DNA of 64,000 nucleotides from Rhizobiaceae bacterium. Its GTDB lineage: Bacteria; Pseudomonadota; Alphaproteobacteria; Rhizobiales; Rhizobiaceae. The number at the start of each line of letters is the position of its first letter. The stretch's first letter is position 1. The translations under genes were made by a program, and so were the position numbers. The stretch lies in the NCBI GenBank assembly GCA_019635755.1, contig JAHBYW010000011.1, forward strand, positions 1-64,000, read 5' to 3'. The notes below the pieces were generated by a model, which was given only the letters and a program-made list of their open reading frames with translations, was not told the origin of the DNA and did no database searches. Positions 33,552-43,178 of this stretch are shown here, one piece after another.

Positions 33552-36500
33552 GGAAGCCATCTACCGGCTTCGTTCGGAAGGCAAGGAAGAGGCCGACGCG
33601 CTCAAGGCGTCGGTCGATGCGCTTGCCGCGTCGGAGGAACGTCTCGCTGCGACCAACCAGAAGGTCGCCGGCTCGAACCAGACCGTCACCATGTCGGAGG
33701 AGAAGGTCACCCGGGCGACGCGAACCCGAGCCGACAGCATGGACCGGCTGCTTGGCCGGCTCGACCCCCGGGTGCGTGCGGAGCAGCAACTGCAAGCGAC
33801 GCTCGCCCAGATCAACCGGTTCGAGGAAGAAGGTATTGGTAGCGTCGCCCAGCGCGCTCAGGCCGTCGCGGCCGCGACGAACCGCTATGCCGACGCGATG
33901 CAGCGGATCAAGGGGACAAAGGCGGAGGGAACCTTCCTCGCGGCCGGGAACGCTGCCAAGCTCTCTGCCTTCCAGGTGCAGAACCTCACGTTTCAGCTCA
34001 ACGATATCGCGACGATGCTGGCCTCGGGTCAGAGTCCGTTTGTGCTGCTTATGCAGCAAGGCATGCAGATCGCCCAGATCTTCGGGCCGGGCGTCGGGGT
34101 CGCGGGAGCCTTGAAGGCGACCGGCGGGGCGCTGATGTCGTTCATCGCGAATCCGTTGACGCTCACGGTGATCGGCATCGCGGCCGCGGCAGGCGCGGTG
34201 AAGCTGTTCTTCGACGCGATCTCCAGCGGAGGCAGAGATGCCGAGGGGACGCTGAAGAACCAGGAGGAACTGGTCAAGCGCATCAAGGACCGATTTGGCG
34301 AGGCGGACGGTGCTGCAAAGCGATATCAGGAGACCCTCGCCAGCCTGCAATTCTCCCAGCGGGGGGTTGCCGAAGACCTCGCCAAGCTGCTCAAGGCGCA
34401 ACTCCAGCCGCTCCGGAACCTCGACCTGGGCATTGGCAGCGGTGCAGCTCGGCAGTATGCCGACGACCAGATGCAGGCGATGTTCGAGGCGACGGCAAAG
34501 TTCGTCGACGAGATCAGGGCGGGCAGGGGGGATGTCCTTGCCTTCAACAAGCAGATCGAAGAACTTGCGAACAGCGACCCGGCTGACAAGGCTCTTCAGA
34601 AATATGCACGGCGCTTGAGGGAGGCGACCAGCGAGGCGACGAAGACGGCGGAGGCAATCCGCGCTCTCAGCAGTTCCATGCTCGCAAACATGGACGTGGC
34701 CGGCCGGCTGGCTTCGCACAGCGCTTTGGCTCAGCAGGATATGGCGAACTACGCCAAGTTCGCCAACGAGCAGCGGGTGACGCTCGAGCGCCTCAATGCT
34801 GCCCATGCCGCCGAGCTCGCGGCGATCGGAGCGAAATCGCCCGCTCAGAAGCAGGCTGCAGCCGAAGCGCAGGAGCGCATCTCTCTTCTCGGCCAGGAGA
34901 TCACAGCGGAAGAGAAGGCAGCGCGCATCGCGAATGCCGGCGCCAAGGCGCGCGCGCAGGCCGAGTACGAAATCTCGGAGGCGCTTCGCCAGCGCGTCAT
35001 GGGGATGGACGAGTCTGTCGCGGCGGCGGAACTGGAAATCCAGAAGCTCGGGATGACCGCGGGCGGAGCAGCCCGTTTGACGACGGCGTTCCAACTCCTC
35101 ACGGCCGCGAAGAAAGCGGCCATCGAATCCGGCACCGTCGTCTCCGAAGCCGAGATCGCCAAGATCATGGAGACGGCCGAGGCGATCGGCGAGTTGACCG
35201 ATAAGCTCACCCGGCTGGGCATCGCGCGCGACCTTGCGTTCGAGCATGGGCTGATCGGGTTGACGCCGGAGGATGTCGCGATCGCGCAGCGTTTGCGTGC
35301 GCTCTACGGGGACGATATCACCGCCGCGCTCAACAGCGCCGAGGCGGCCGCTATCCGCCTTGACAACCGACTCAAGCTGATGCGCGACATCGCGTACGAG
35401 CGCGGCTTGATCGGTCTCACCGACAAGGAAGTGGCGATCGCGCAGCGTCTCCGCAACATCTACGGCGACGATATCCCGGCCGCGCTCAACAGCGCGGAGG
35501 CCGAGGCGCTTCGGTTGAACGACCGGATGAAGGAGATTGCCGACGCGGCCAAGAGCGTTCGTGACTCCTTCCAGGGCGCGATCGAGGGTGTGTTCAGCGG
35601 CGGCATCAGGACGGCCGGAGAATTCCTCGACAAGATCACGGGTGGCATTGCCAACGCCTTCGCTAAACTCGCCGCACAGCGGTTGACCGACAAGCTCTTC
35701 GGTGGAGCCCTGGCCCCGGTCGATGCCGCCGGCAACCGCGTCGCGGTGGCGCTCACCGGCGCGGCGACGAAGGTACAAGCGGCGACCCCGCCGCTCAACA
35801 CGGCCGCGTCCTCGCTCAATTCCGCAGCGACCAACCTCAAGTCGGCGGCGACGGCGCTGACCGCGGCCGGCGGTGGTCTCGGTACGGGGATGGCGCCGGG
35901 CGGGTGGACGGTAGGTGCGGTCGGCGCCGGTGGGATTCTGGCCCAGGGCGCGGCGGCAGCGAAGTTCAACCTCGCCGCGGCGGCCCAGGCGATCAAGAAC
36001 ATCGAATCGTCGGGCGGCAATTACGGCGTGATGGGCTCGGTCACCCGGTCCGGCGACCGCGCATACGGCGCCTACCAGGTGATGGGCAACAACATCCGGG
36101 AGTGGACCAAGGCGGCGCTCGGCTTTTCGATGTCGAGCCAGGAGTTCCTGCGGAGCCAGGACGCTCAGGACAAGGTCTTCGCTCACCGCTTCGGCATCCT
36201 GGTCGAAAAGTACGGCAACGTCGCCGACGCCGCGTCCGCCTGGTTCACCGGCGGCCCGCTCAAGACCGGCGCCAACAAGGCCGACATGCACGGCACGACG
36301 GGCAGCGTCTATGTCGACCGCTTCATGCGCGACTACAACAAGGGCGGCCCGGCGCCGGCGGCCACGGCCTATGTGGCGAACGACAACGTGGCGACGCCCT
36401 CGGTCAACATCGCTGCGGTCGGCGGCACGGCGGTATCCTCGCCGGCCGAGATCGGCGGCCTGACCCCGACGTCGCCGGTCGGCGGGACGCTGACCAAGCT

Positions 36501-38835
36501 CGGCAGCGTTCTGTCCTCGCCGCTGTTCCAGCAGGCGGTCTCCGGCTTCTCGATGGGGTACCAGTCGCAGAGCCCGGTGATGGGCGGACTCGGCGGAGCC
36601 TTCTCGGGACTGCTCGCCGGCGGCCCGGTCGGCGCGCTGGTCGGGGGCGTCACCGGCATCATCGGCGGGATCTTCGGCAAGTCCCGCGCCCAGCGCGAAG
36701 AGGAGGAGCGCGCCAAGGCGGCGTGGAAGGCGATGGCCGAGGAGGTCGCCGCCTTTTCCGACGAGCTCCGCGGCAAAGTCACCGGCACGCTCGGCGACAC
36801 GATCCGTGCGGCCGAAGCGCGCTTCAACAAATACAAGGAGGCGGCGGAGGCCGCCGGAGAGGGAACCGGCAAGCTCGCGCGGGAACTCGATCAGTTCCGC
36901 AAGCGCTCGATCCGTGAGTTCCGCGACGACCTCCCGGCCATCAGGAAGTCGCTCCGCTCCGGCCTCGGCGACGACGACCCGTTCCGCAAGGCGGCGCAGG
37001 GGATCGAGGCGCTCCGCAAGGAGCTGCTCGGCCTGGTCGCCGACGCCAAGCTCGCCGGCGCCAATGTCGGCAGGGTCAAGGGCGATGCTCGCGACCTGGT
37101 GCTTGCCCAGATCGGCGGCGGCCGGGAACTCAGCGAATACGAAGCCGAGGTCCGCCGCATCAAGGGCACGAAGGAGGCGGCGATCGATCTCCTGGTCGAG
37201 CTCGGCATGAAGGAGAAGAAGGCCCGGCAGGCGGTCAACGCCCAGATCAAACTGGCGATCGAGGCGGCGCAGGAGATCATCAATGAGCGCCGGCTCGGCT
37301 TCCAGGACCGCGTCTTCGCCGCGATGAATGACCTCGATACGCTCGAGGGTCAGCTCGCCGCCTTCGACCGCCAGGCGCAGCGGGAGCGGGAGCGGGAGCT
37401 TAAGGCCGGCGGCGAGGCGATGGCCGACCTCGAGAAGGCGCTCGCCGCCGAGCGGCTCCGGATCCAGGAGGACTTCAACAAGCGGGCGATCGAGGAGGCG
37501 CGCCGAGCGCAGGACGAGCTCAACCGGTCGGCGCGGTCGATCGCCGAATACATCAACGACCTGCTCGCCGGGCCGGGATCGACACTTTCGCCGCAGGACC
37601 GGTTCAATGCGGCGCAGATCGCCTACAACGAGCAACTCGCACTGGCCCAGGGCGGCAACGCGCAGGCGCTGGCCGGCATCGCCAAGTTCGCCGAGAACCT
37701 CCGGACGGCCGCGCGGGAAATGTTCGCGTCGGGCCCTCAGTACCAGGACATCCAGAACCAGATCATCCAGCAGCTCACCAACCTGCCGGCGTTTGCCCAG
37801 ACGGACGACCCGGTCGTGCTGAAGCTCACCGACGCGATCACCGCGATCACCGGCATCACGGCGGCGGTGAACCTGATGCGGACGTCGATCACAGACGCAT
37901 TGGCAGCGGGACCGGCGGCGACGGCGGCGGCTCTGGCGCCCCATTTCGACTCTATCGACATCGACGTGTCTGGCGGGATTACCCTGGCCGAAATGCAGAC
38001 CGCGCTCGGCACGACCAATGCCCGCCTGCTCTCGATCTTCCAGGAACTGGACACGAACGGCGACGGGCAGATCACCAAGCTCGAACTGATTGCGGCGCGG
38101 ACGCTCGCCACGCAGACCAACACGGCCGGCGCCGCCAAGGACACCTCGCTCAAGCCGCTGCCCGGCATCAACACCGGGATCGTCGGCGTCAACGACAACA
38201 TCGGCAAGAACGACACCTCGGGCCTGAAGAAGTGGAGCAAGAACGCTGCGCTGGCATCGAAGGCGCTGGCCGAGGGCGTGATCCCGTGGCAGCGGGTCTT
38301 TGCCGGGCGGCTTTTCGAAATAGCGCGGTTCACCGGCATGGCGAAGGGGGTGAAGGAGAAGCCTCTCAAGGGAGCCGACCGCAGCGTCTATTCGGGGTCG
38401 AAGAAGTCCGGTCTTGAAAAGGAGAACGTCAACATCGGCGGCCAGTGGCGCATGGGCGGGTTGATCCCTGGTCTCGCCATGGGCGGCATGGTCGGCAACG
38501 GCATGTGGGACCGGGATTCGGTGGTGGCGCGCTATGCCGGCGGTGGGGACATCGCACTCGCCGGCGGGGAGTTCGTGACGCGGGCGCCGTCGGTCAACGC
38601 CATGACCATGCCGATCCTCGAGGCGATCAACCGCACCGGCCGGGCGCCGATGCCGGACATGACGCCGAACTTCCAGATGCTCGCCAGGGTGATGCTGGCG
38701 GCGTCGCGGGCGCAGATCGAGGCGCTGTCGGCCGAGGTGGCGATGCTGCGGACCGCGGTGGCGCGGGGCAACGACAACGTCGCCCGGGCGGTGCGGGAGA
38801 AGCCCGTGGCGAAGCCACAGCCAAAGGTGGCGTGA
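33535..38835 (+). CDS. Tape measure protein with lytic transglycosylase-like and EF-hand segments
   Basis: 1766 residues, the longest gene, fixing tail length. Coiled coils dominate; a hydrophobic segment lies near residues 180-230 (LTLTVIGIAAAAGAVKLFF). Residues about 562-660 contain two copies of a unit of some 57 (HGLIGLTPEDVAIAQRL, then RGLIGLTDKEVAIAQRL). Residues about 809-935 look like a lysozyme/transglycosylase domain (IKNIESSGGNYGVMGS, YGAYQVMGNNIREWTKAALG). Residues about 1475-1520 carry an EF-hand loop DTNGDGQITKLE preceded by a degenerate one. The peptidoglycan-cleaving part would help DNA entry. Confidence 0.9.
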   Translation: MANPVEEAIYRLRSEGKEEADALKASVDALAASEERLAATNQKVAGSNQTVTMSEEKVTRATRTRADSMDRLLGRLDPRVRAEQQLQATLAQINRFEEEGIGSVAQRAQAVAAATNRYADAMQRIKGTKAEGTFLAAGNAAKLSAFQVQNLTFQLNDIATMLASGQSPFVLLMQQGMQIAQIFGPGVGVAGALKATGGALMSFIANPLTLTVIGIAAAAGAVKLFFDAISSGGRDAEGTLKNQEELVKRIKDRFGEADGAAKRYQETLASLQFSQRGVAEDLAKLLKAQLQPLRNLDLGIGSGAARQYADDQMQAMFEATAKFVDEIRAGRGDVLAFNKQIEELANSDPADKALQKYARRLREATSEATKTAEAIRALSSSMLANMDVAGRLASHSALAQQDMANYAKFANEQRVTLERLNAAHAAELAAIGAKSPAQKQAAAEAQERISLLGQEITAEEKAARIANAGAKARAQAEYEISEALRQRVMGMDESVAAAELEIQKLGMTAGGAARLTTAFQLLTAAKKAAIESGTVVSEAEIAKIMETAEAIGELTDKLTRLGIARDLAFEHGLIGLTPEDVAIAQRLRALYGDDITAALNSAEAAAIRLDNRLKLMRDIAYERGLIGLTDKEVAIAQRLRNIYGDDIPAALNSAEAEALRLNDRMKEIADAAKSVRDSFQGAIEGVFSGGIRTAGEFLDKITGGIANAFAKLAAQRLTDKLFGGALAPVDAAGNRVAVALTGAATKVQAATPPLNTAASSLNSAATNLKSAATALTAAGGGLGTGMAPGGWTVGAVGAGGILAQGAAAAKFNLAAAAQAIKNIESSGGNYGVMGSVTRSGDRAYGAYQVMGNNIREWTKAALGFSMSSQEFLRSQDAQDKVFAHRFGILVEKYGNVADAASAWFTGGPLKTGANKADMHGTTGSVYVDRFMRDYNKGGPAPAATAYVANDNVATPSVNIAAVGGTAVSSPAEIGGLTPTSPVGGTLTKLGSVLSSPLFQQAVSGFSMGYQSQSPVMGGLGGAFSGLLAGGPVGALVGGVTGIIGGIFGKSRAQREEEERAKAAWKAMAEEVAAFSDELRGKVTGTLGDTIRAAEARFNKYKEAAEAAGEGTGKLARELDQFRKRSIREFRDDLPAIRKSLRSGLGDDDPFRKAAQGIEALRKELLGLVADAKLAGANVGRVKGDARDLVLAQIGGGRELSEYEAEVRRIKGTKEAAIDLLVELGMKEKKARQAVNAQIKLAIEAAQEIINERRLGFQDRVFAAMNDLDTLEGQLAAFDRQAQRERERELKAGGEAMADLEKALAAERLRIQEDFNKRAIEEARRAQDELNRSARSIAEYINDLLAGPGSTLSPQDRFNAAQIAYNEQLALAQGGNAQALAGIAKFAENLRTAAREMFASGPQYQDIQNQIIQQLTNLPAFAQTDDPVVLKLTDAITAITGITAAVNLMRTSITDALAAGPAATAAALAPHFDSIDIDVSGGITLAEMQTALGTTNARLLSIFQELDTNGDGQITKLELIAARTLATQTNTAGAAKDTSLKPLPGINTGIVGVNDNIGKNDTSGLKKWSKNAALASKALAEGVIPWQRVFAGRLFEIARFTGMAKGVKEKPLKGADRSVYSGSKKSGLEKENVNIGGQWRMGGLIPGLAMGGMVGNGMWDRDSVVARYAGGGDIALAGGEFVTRAPSVNAMTMPILEAINRTGRAPMPDMTPNFQMLARVMLAASRAQIEALSAEVAMLRTAVARGNDNVARAVREKPVAKPQPKVA

Positions 38836-38836
38836 C

Positions 38837-40888
38837 GTGTACGGCGTCGATGCCTATGGCACGGTCCCGTTCGGGGCGTCGAGCAGTGAGCCGTTCGACG
38901 CCGCTGCGGTGCTCGACGCGTCGCGGGAGGACCTGGTCTACACTGTCGAAATTGCGGTGTGGGAGATCGGCGGCTCGGCCGAAGAGGTGCTCCGGATCGC
39001 CTCGGCGGAATGGGCGACGGAGCCCGGGGACGTGCCGGCGTCGACACCGTTCGACGGCCGGCTGCTCAGCTACAGCTTCTCCCGGTCGATCAACACTGGC
39101 GACCGCTTCGGCGGGCTGGCGGCCGGCACCGGCGAGATCGTGTTCGCCAACACCGACGGGGCCTATGACGCCTTCATCGACGGTTACGCGGTCGATGGCC
39201 GCGAGGTGGTCGTCAGGCTCGGGCGGAAGACGGACCCGCTCCACAACCACTTCGTCGTGTTCCGCGGCGTGGCGGTGGACTGGCGGGCGGACCAGGACGC
39301 GGTGACGCTGGAGATCAAGGACAAGGCCGACCGGCTCGACGTACCGGCTCAGCCGAACGTGTATCCCGGCGTGGGTGGAAGCGGCGGCGTAGGGCTCGGG
39401 TCGGAACTGGTTACCAACGGGACGTTCAACAGCAACATTTCGGGGTGGGGCGGTAACACGGGGTCGTTCGATTGGCAGGCCGGCGGCGGAAACGGCTGGG
39501 CTCGCTGCTTCTCTGTCGGCGGGGCGCCGGGGCTCGAACAGTCGATCACGACGGTTGCCGGGAAGTCCTACCGCATCTTCGTTAGGGGGCGCCACTCAGG
39601 ATCACCGCCGAGCGGAACGGTGACTGTGAAGTGGGGAGGAACCACGCTGGGCTCGTTCGGCGCCACATCCAGCGGCACATACGACGTTGTTGCCTCTGGC
39701 GCGTCGACGACCCTTCGTGTCGAAATCGACTCCGCGAGCAGTGCAATGGGGTTCGACGATGCCTCGGTCAAGTTGATATTGGAGGGACCGGGAGGCGGCC
39801 CTGACGTGGAAGGGAAAAGGAAGCCGCTGACCTTCGGGCAGGTGGCCGGCGTGCCGCCGGTGCTCGTCGACCCGGCGCTCCTGATCTACCAGGTGCACGA
39901 TCATGACGATGCCGATGGATTCGTTGCGGAGACTGTCGCCGTCTACGATCGCGGTGTGGCGCTGACGATGCTGGCGACCGTCGACGAATATACCGATCTG
40001 GAGGGGGCCTCGATTTCCTCCGGTCAGGCCATGTCGAGCCGGGACGGCTATTTCCGGATCGGCGGGGCGCTCGCCGGCGTCGTCTTTGCGACGGTCCAGT
40101 CCTATCTGTCGGGAGCCGCCCCGGCCACGGTGGACGTGGTCGAGGCGATCCTGTCGCGTCATGGCATCCTTGCCGAGGACGAGATCGACCGCGCCAGTTT
40201 CGACGCTTTGGAGGCCGACCCGGAACCGTCTTTCATAGGCGTCCATGTCAGTGCCGAAGACTCGTCCACAGTGGCCGATTTCATCACCAGCATCATGTCC
40301 GGCATCGGCGGCTGGGCGGCCTTCACCCGGCAGGGCCAGTTCACGCTTGGAGTACTTTCGGCGCCATCCGGGACTCCTGTCGCGCGGCTTGCGAGGGACG
40401 AAGGCGACATCATCGACATGACCCGGGAGACGATGCCGGATGGGATCTGGCCGCCGCCTTGGCGGTGGCGCGTCGCCTATCGCCACAACTACACGGTCTT
40501 CACAGATTTCGCCGGCTCGGTGCCGAGCGCGGAGCGCCTGTTCTATGCGGAGCCCTACCGCCTCGTGGAGGCGTCCAACAGCGTCATTCTCGATACCCAT
40601 CCCTCGGGAAAGGACACGCCGCCGGTCGAGGCGTTCTACGACGACCTCGGGCGGGCGCAGAGCGAGGCCGACAGGCTGCTCGACCTCTACACGTCAGGCT
40701 ACCGGCTTCACCGCGCGACGATCGGCCGGCGTGGGCTGGGGCTGAAGCTCGGGGAAGAGATCACCATCACCTTTCCCCGCTACGGTTTCGACGCGGGACG
40801 GGACGTCGTCATCGTCACCATCGAGGATAAGGTCGACCTCCGTGACGGCGGGGAGGTCGATCAGGTCGAAGTCACCGTGTTCGGGTGA
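38837..40888 (+). CDS. Tail tip/hub protein with inserted carbohydrate-binding domain
   Basis: 683 residues from GTG 38837. The flanks (VYTVEIAVWEIGGSAEEVLR, then ALLIYQVHDHDDADGF and the long C-terminal beta region) look like a tail-tip protein. Residues about 190-312 (ELVTNGTFNSNISGWGG, SYRIFVRGRHSG, LRVEIDSASSAMGFDDASVK) form a jelly-roll carbohydrate-binding module inserted between them. Binding of surface sugars at adsorption is inferred. The tail side follows the tape measure as in other siphoviruses. Confidence 0.75.
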   Translation: MYGVDAYGTVPFGASSSEPFDAAAVLDASREDLVYTVEIAVWEIGGSAEEVLRIASAEWATEPGDVPASTPFDGRLLSYSFSRSINTGDRFGGLAAGTGEIVFANTDGAYDAFIDGYAVDGREVVVRLGRKTDPLHNHFVVFRGVAVDWRADQDAVTLEIKDKADRLDVPAQPNVYPGVGGSGGVGLGSELVTNGTFNSNISGWGGNTGSFDWQAGGGNGWARCFSVGGAPGLEQSITTVAGKSYRIFVRGRHSGSPPSGTVTVKWGGTTLGSFGATSSGTYDVVASGASTTLRVEIDSASSAMGFDDASVKLILEGPGGGPDVEGKRKPLTFGQVAGVPPVLVDPALLIYQVHDHDDADGFVAETVAVYDRGVALTMLATVDEYTDLEGASISSGQAMSSRDGYFRIGGALAGVVFATVQSYLSGAAPATVDVVEAILSRHGILAEDEIDRASFDALEADPEPSFIGVHVSAEDSSTVADFITSIMSGIGGWAAFTRQGQFTLGVLSAPSGTPVARLARDEGDIIDMTRETMPDGIWPPPWRWRVAYRHNYTVFTDFAGSVPSAERLFYAEPYRLVEASNSVILDTHPSGKDTPPVEAFYDDLGRAQSEADRLLDLYTSGYRLHRATIGRRGLGLKLGEEITITFPRYGFDAGRDVVIVTIEDKVDLRDGGEVDQVEVTVFG

Positions 40889-40894
40889 GGGGTC

Positions 40895-41257
40895 TCAGAG
40901 ATCCAGATCGAAGTGCCCGATCTTGACCGCCTTCACGTCGCCGGTGCCATCATGGTCAAGAAGGAAATTCCCGTTCTTGGGATTGTAGATGAGCGTCGCT
41001 CCGGCCTTTTCGGCGGACTTCCTGTTGCCCATCACGAAGTCGAAATCGGCGACGACGCCGGGCAGAGCCTCGTAGTCCTGTGGAACGTCCAAGCCGACGA
41101 ATGAGCCGATCTTCTTGGCCCGGGCACCCCCAGCGCCGTCGACGTCGAACAGGAACTTGTCGTTCTTGGGGTTCAGCAAGAGGACCGGCTTGTCGCCGGT
41201 CGCCTGATGGCGATTGCCAATCTGGAAGTCGAACGGCAGGTCGGAAAACTTGGTCAT
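40895..41257 (-). CDS. Small RTX-like protein, antisense to late operon
   Basis: 120 residues with two related halves: LLLNPKNDKFLFDVDGAGG, then KKIGSF; and LIYNPKNGNFLLDHDGTGD, then VKIGHFD. This resembles the C-terminal calcium-binding/secretion repeats of RTX-type proteins (YN..G.L.YD.DG). The gene points against its neighbours and is divergent from an HTH gene with a palindrome between them. I infer a lysogeny-expressed moron; calcium binding is plausible but untested. Confidence 0.65.
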   Translation of the reverse strand: MTKFSDLPFDFQIGNRHQATGDKPVLLLNPKNDKFLFDVDGAGGARAKKIGSFVGLDVPQDYEALPGVVADFDFVMGNRKSAEKAGATLIYNPKNGNFLLDHDGTGDVKAVKIGHFDLDL

Positions 41258-41284
41258 GGAGGTGTCTCCGTCGGGGTTGAAAAT

Positions 41285-41318
41285 ATGAACGCTTCGTATA
41301 TATATGCGTAGCGTTCAT
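41285..41318. promoter_or_regulatory. Palindromic operator/promoter of the moron
   Basis: ATGAACGCT and AGCGTTCAT are perfect 9-base inverted arms around an AT-rich core with TATATATA, between divergent genes 40895 and 41372. A -35-like TTGTCA (41319-41324) points toward the HTH gene. Likely an autoregulated operator. Confidence 0.6.
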
Positions 41319-41371
41319 TTGTCAAGCGGGGACTAGGCGTGACGTATAGAGGCAGGGTACGCCATGGCTCC

Positions 41372-41599
41372 ATGGAGAATCATCCTTGGCAGAACCGGGC
41401 ACGGGCGGCGGGACTCACCCAGAAGACCTTGGCGCGCCTGCTCGGTCATGCCGAAATCACCATCTCGCGCCAACTCCGCGGTCACTGGGAAAGCGGCGTT
41501 CCGAAGCACGTCCGCGCTGCGATTGTGGCTTGGGAACTGATGACGCCGGATCAACGCGAGGCGTGGCTTTCCGCCGCTGACGATCTCGACGCCTCCTAA
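41372..41599 (+). CDS. XRE-type HTH regulator of the moron
   Basis: 75 residues from ATG 41372; GTG 41339 is an alternative. HTH: ARAAGLTQKTLARLLGHAEI, then TISRQLRGHW. C-terminal helix AIVAWELMTPDQREAWL. It is divergent from the RTX-like gene across a palindrome, so it probably represses both. A short hairpin (CACCCCG TC GGGGTG, 41609-41623) follows. Confidence 0.7.
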   Translation: MENHPWQNRARAAGLTQKTLARLLGHAEITISRQLRGHWESGVPKHVRAAIVAWELMTPDQREAWLSAADDLDAS

Positions 41600-41720
41600 G
41601 CGGCCGGACACCCCGTCGGGGTGAGAGTTGGTGGCTAACACCCGGAGCAAGTGGCTTCGGCAACGACGCGCCCGGCCGGATTGAGCCTACCCCCAACCGC
41701 AACCTGCGATCAAGAGCGCC

Positions 41721-43175
41721 ATGGCTAACGCCGCCGTCGCCATCACCAACCTTGCCGATTCCGGCACGTGGTCCGCGTCTACGGAAGAGGCGCTGATGCC
41801 GGTGGCGCGGCTCCAGAACGAGCACGTCGGCAAGCGCTGGCGCTCCACCGCGGCGCCGGCCTGGGCGGTCTGCGACCTCGGCGCGCGCAAGAGCTTCGAC
41901 ACGCTGGGGCTCCTCGGCCTGACGGCCGCCGGGGCGGCGAGCGTCCGGGTCCGGGTCTCGACCGACAACGACGAATTCACCAAGGTGCTCCTCCACATGG
42001 ACGGGGCGGACGCCTCGACCACCTTCACCGACTCCAACGCCGGCGGGTCGGCGCATGCCTGGACCCGGAACGGCGACGCGCAGATCGACACGGCGGACTT
42101 TAAGTTCGGCGGGGCGTCGGGGCTGTTCGACGGGACCGGCGACTACGTCAGCACGCCTGATCATGCCGACTACACACTCGGGTCGGGAGATTTCACCGTC
42201 GATGCCTGGTTCCGGGTCAACGACAGCGGCGGCGCGTTCAGGATGATCGCCGGGCAGACCGATTCAGCCGGTGCGTCTAATGCGAACAGCGCCTGGTTCG
42301 TCGGCCGGACCGATGGGAACGTCATCTATGCCAGCGTGACAAACGGCACGACCCAGACAGTCGTCACCGGGACCACCCAGTTCACCAACGCGCTCAATAC
42401 CGGCTGGCACCATGTCGCATTCGTGCGGACCGGCAACGTGCTCAAGCTGTTCGTTGACGGGGTCCAGGAGGGCGGCAACGCCGCCTTCTCCGCCTCGGTC
42501 AACGACTCTTCCGCAAGCCTGGCGATCGGCAGGCGAGGAGACCAGAACTCGCTGTACTGGAACGGTTGGCTCGACGAGTTCCGGCTCTCGGTCGGCATCG
42601 CCCGGTGGACGGCAAACTTCACCCCGCCGACGGCGGCCTTCGACGGCGCCGCCGCCAACGGCGACGTCTACGACCAGACCTTCACCGCCGCCGACGCCGC
42701 CTTCGACCCGGATTATGGCGCGCTGATCCTGCCGCTCGCGGCGCCGGTCACGGCCCGCTTCGTCCGCTTCGACATCGCCGACGCCGGGGCGTCCTACATC
42801 GAGGCCGGGCGCGGTTTCGTCGGGCTCCGCGAGGCGTTCACCTACAACTTCGTTCCCGGCGGCCGCACGACATGGACCGACCGCTCGCGGCGCGGGAAGA
42901 CCGCCGGCGGGCAGACGCTGATCTTCCCCGACAACAAGTTCAGGACAGCGGAGATCAACTTCGACTTCGTGCCGGAGGACCAGCGGAACGGGCTGTGGGA
43001 AACCATGGCGCGGGTCAATGGCAATGCGGTCGACGTGCTGCTCATCCTCGACACGGCGTCCGGCAACCTGCCGAGGGACTCCTATTTCGGACTGGTCACC
43101 AACCCGATCGGGACCGGCTTCACCGGTATCCCCGACATCTACACCGCGCCGCTCGCCGTCGAAGAAAGGCTCTGA
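41721..43175 (+). CDS. Tail tip protein with inserted LamG/concanavalin-like domain
   Basis: 484 residues. Flanking parts (DLGARKSFDTLGLLGLTAAG; then FVRFDIADAGASYIEAGRGF and the C-terminal AVDVLLILDTASGN) form one tail domain. Residues about 85-312 are a laminin-G-like lectin module: VLLHMDGADASTTFTDSN, FDGTGDYVSTPDHADYTLGS, GDFTVDAWFRV, WHHVAFVRTGNVLKLFVDG. The insertion interrupts a domain that otherwise reads continuously. Host glycan binding is inferred. Confidence 0.75.
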   Translation: MANAAVAITNLADSGTWSASTEEALMPVARLQNEHVGKRWRSTAAPAWAVCDLGARKSFDTLGLLGLTAAGAASVRVRVSTDNDEFTKVLLHMDGADASTTFTDSNAGGSAHAWTRNGDAQIDTADFKFGGASGLFDGTGDYVSTPDHADYTLGSGDFTVDAWFRVNDSGGAFRMIAGQTDSAGASNANSAWFVGRTDGNVIYASVTNGTTQTVVTGTTQFTNALNTGWHHVAFVRTGNVLKLFVDGVQEGGNAAFSASVNDSSASLAIGRRGDQNSLYWNGWLDEFRLSVGIARWTANFTPPTAAFDGAAANGDVYDQTFTAADAAFDPDYGALILPLAAPVTARFVRFDIADAGASYIEAGRGFVGLREAFTYNFVPGGRTTWTDRSRRGKTAGGQTLIFPDNKFRTAEINFDFVPEDQRNGLWETMARVNGNAVDVLLILDTASGNLPRDSYFGLVTNPIGTGFTGIPDIYTAPLAVEERL

Positions 43176-43178
43176 CGC

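Noticed and set aside
33460-37944. Very long open frame on the - strand opposite the tape measure gene
   Set aside because: Composition is Arg/Leu/Asp shadow sequence caused by GC-rich codon third positions of the real + strand gene; no domain, no ribosome site.
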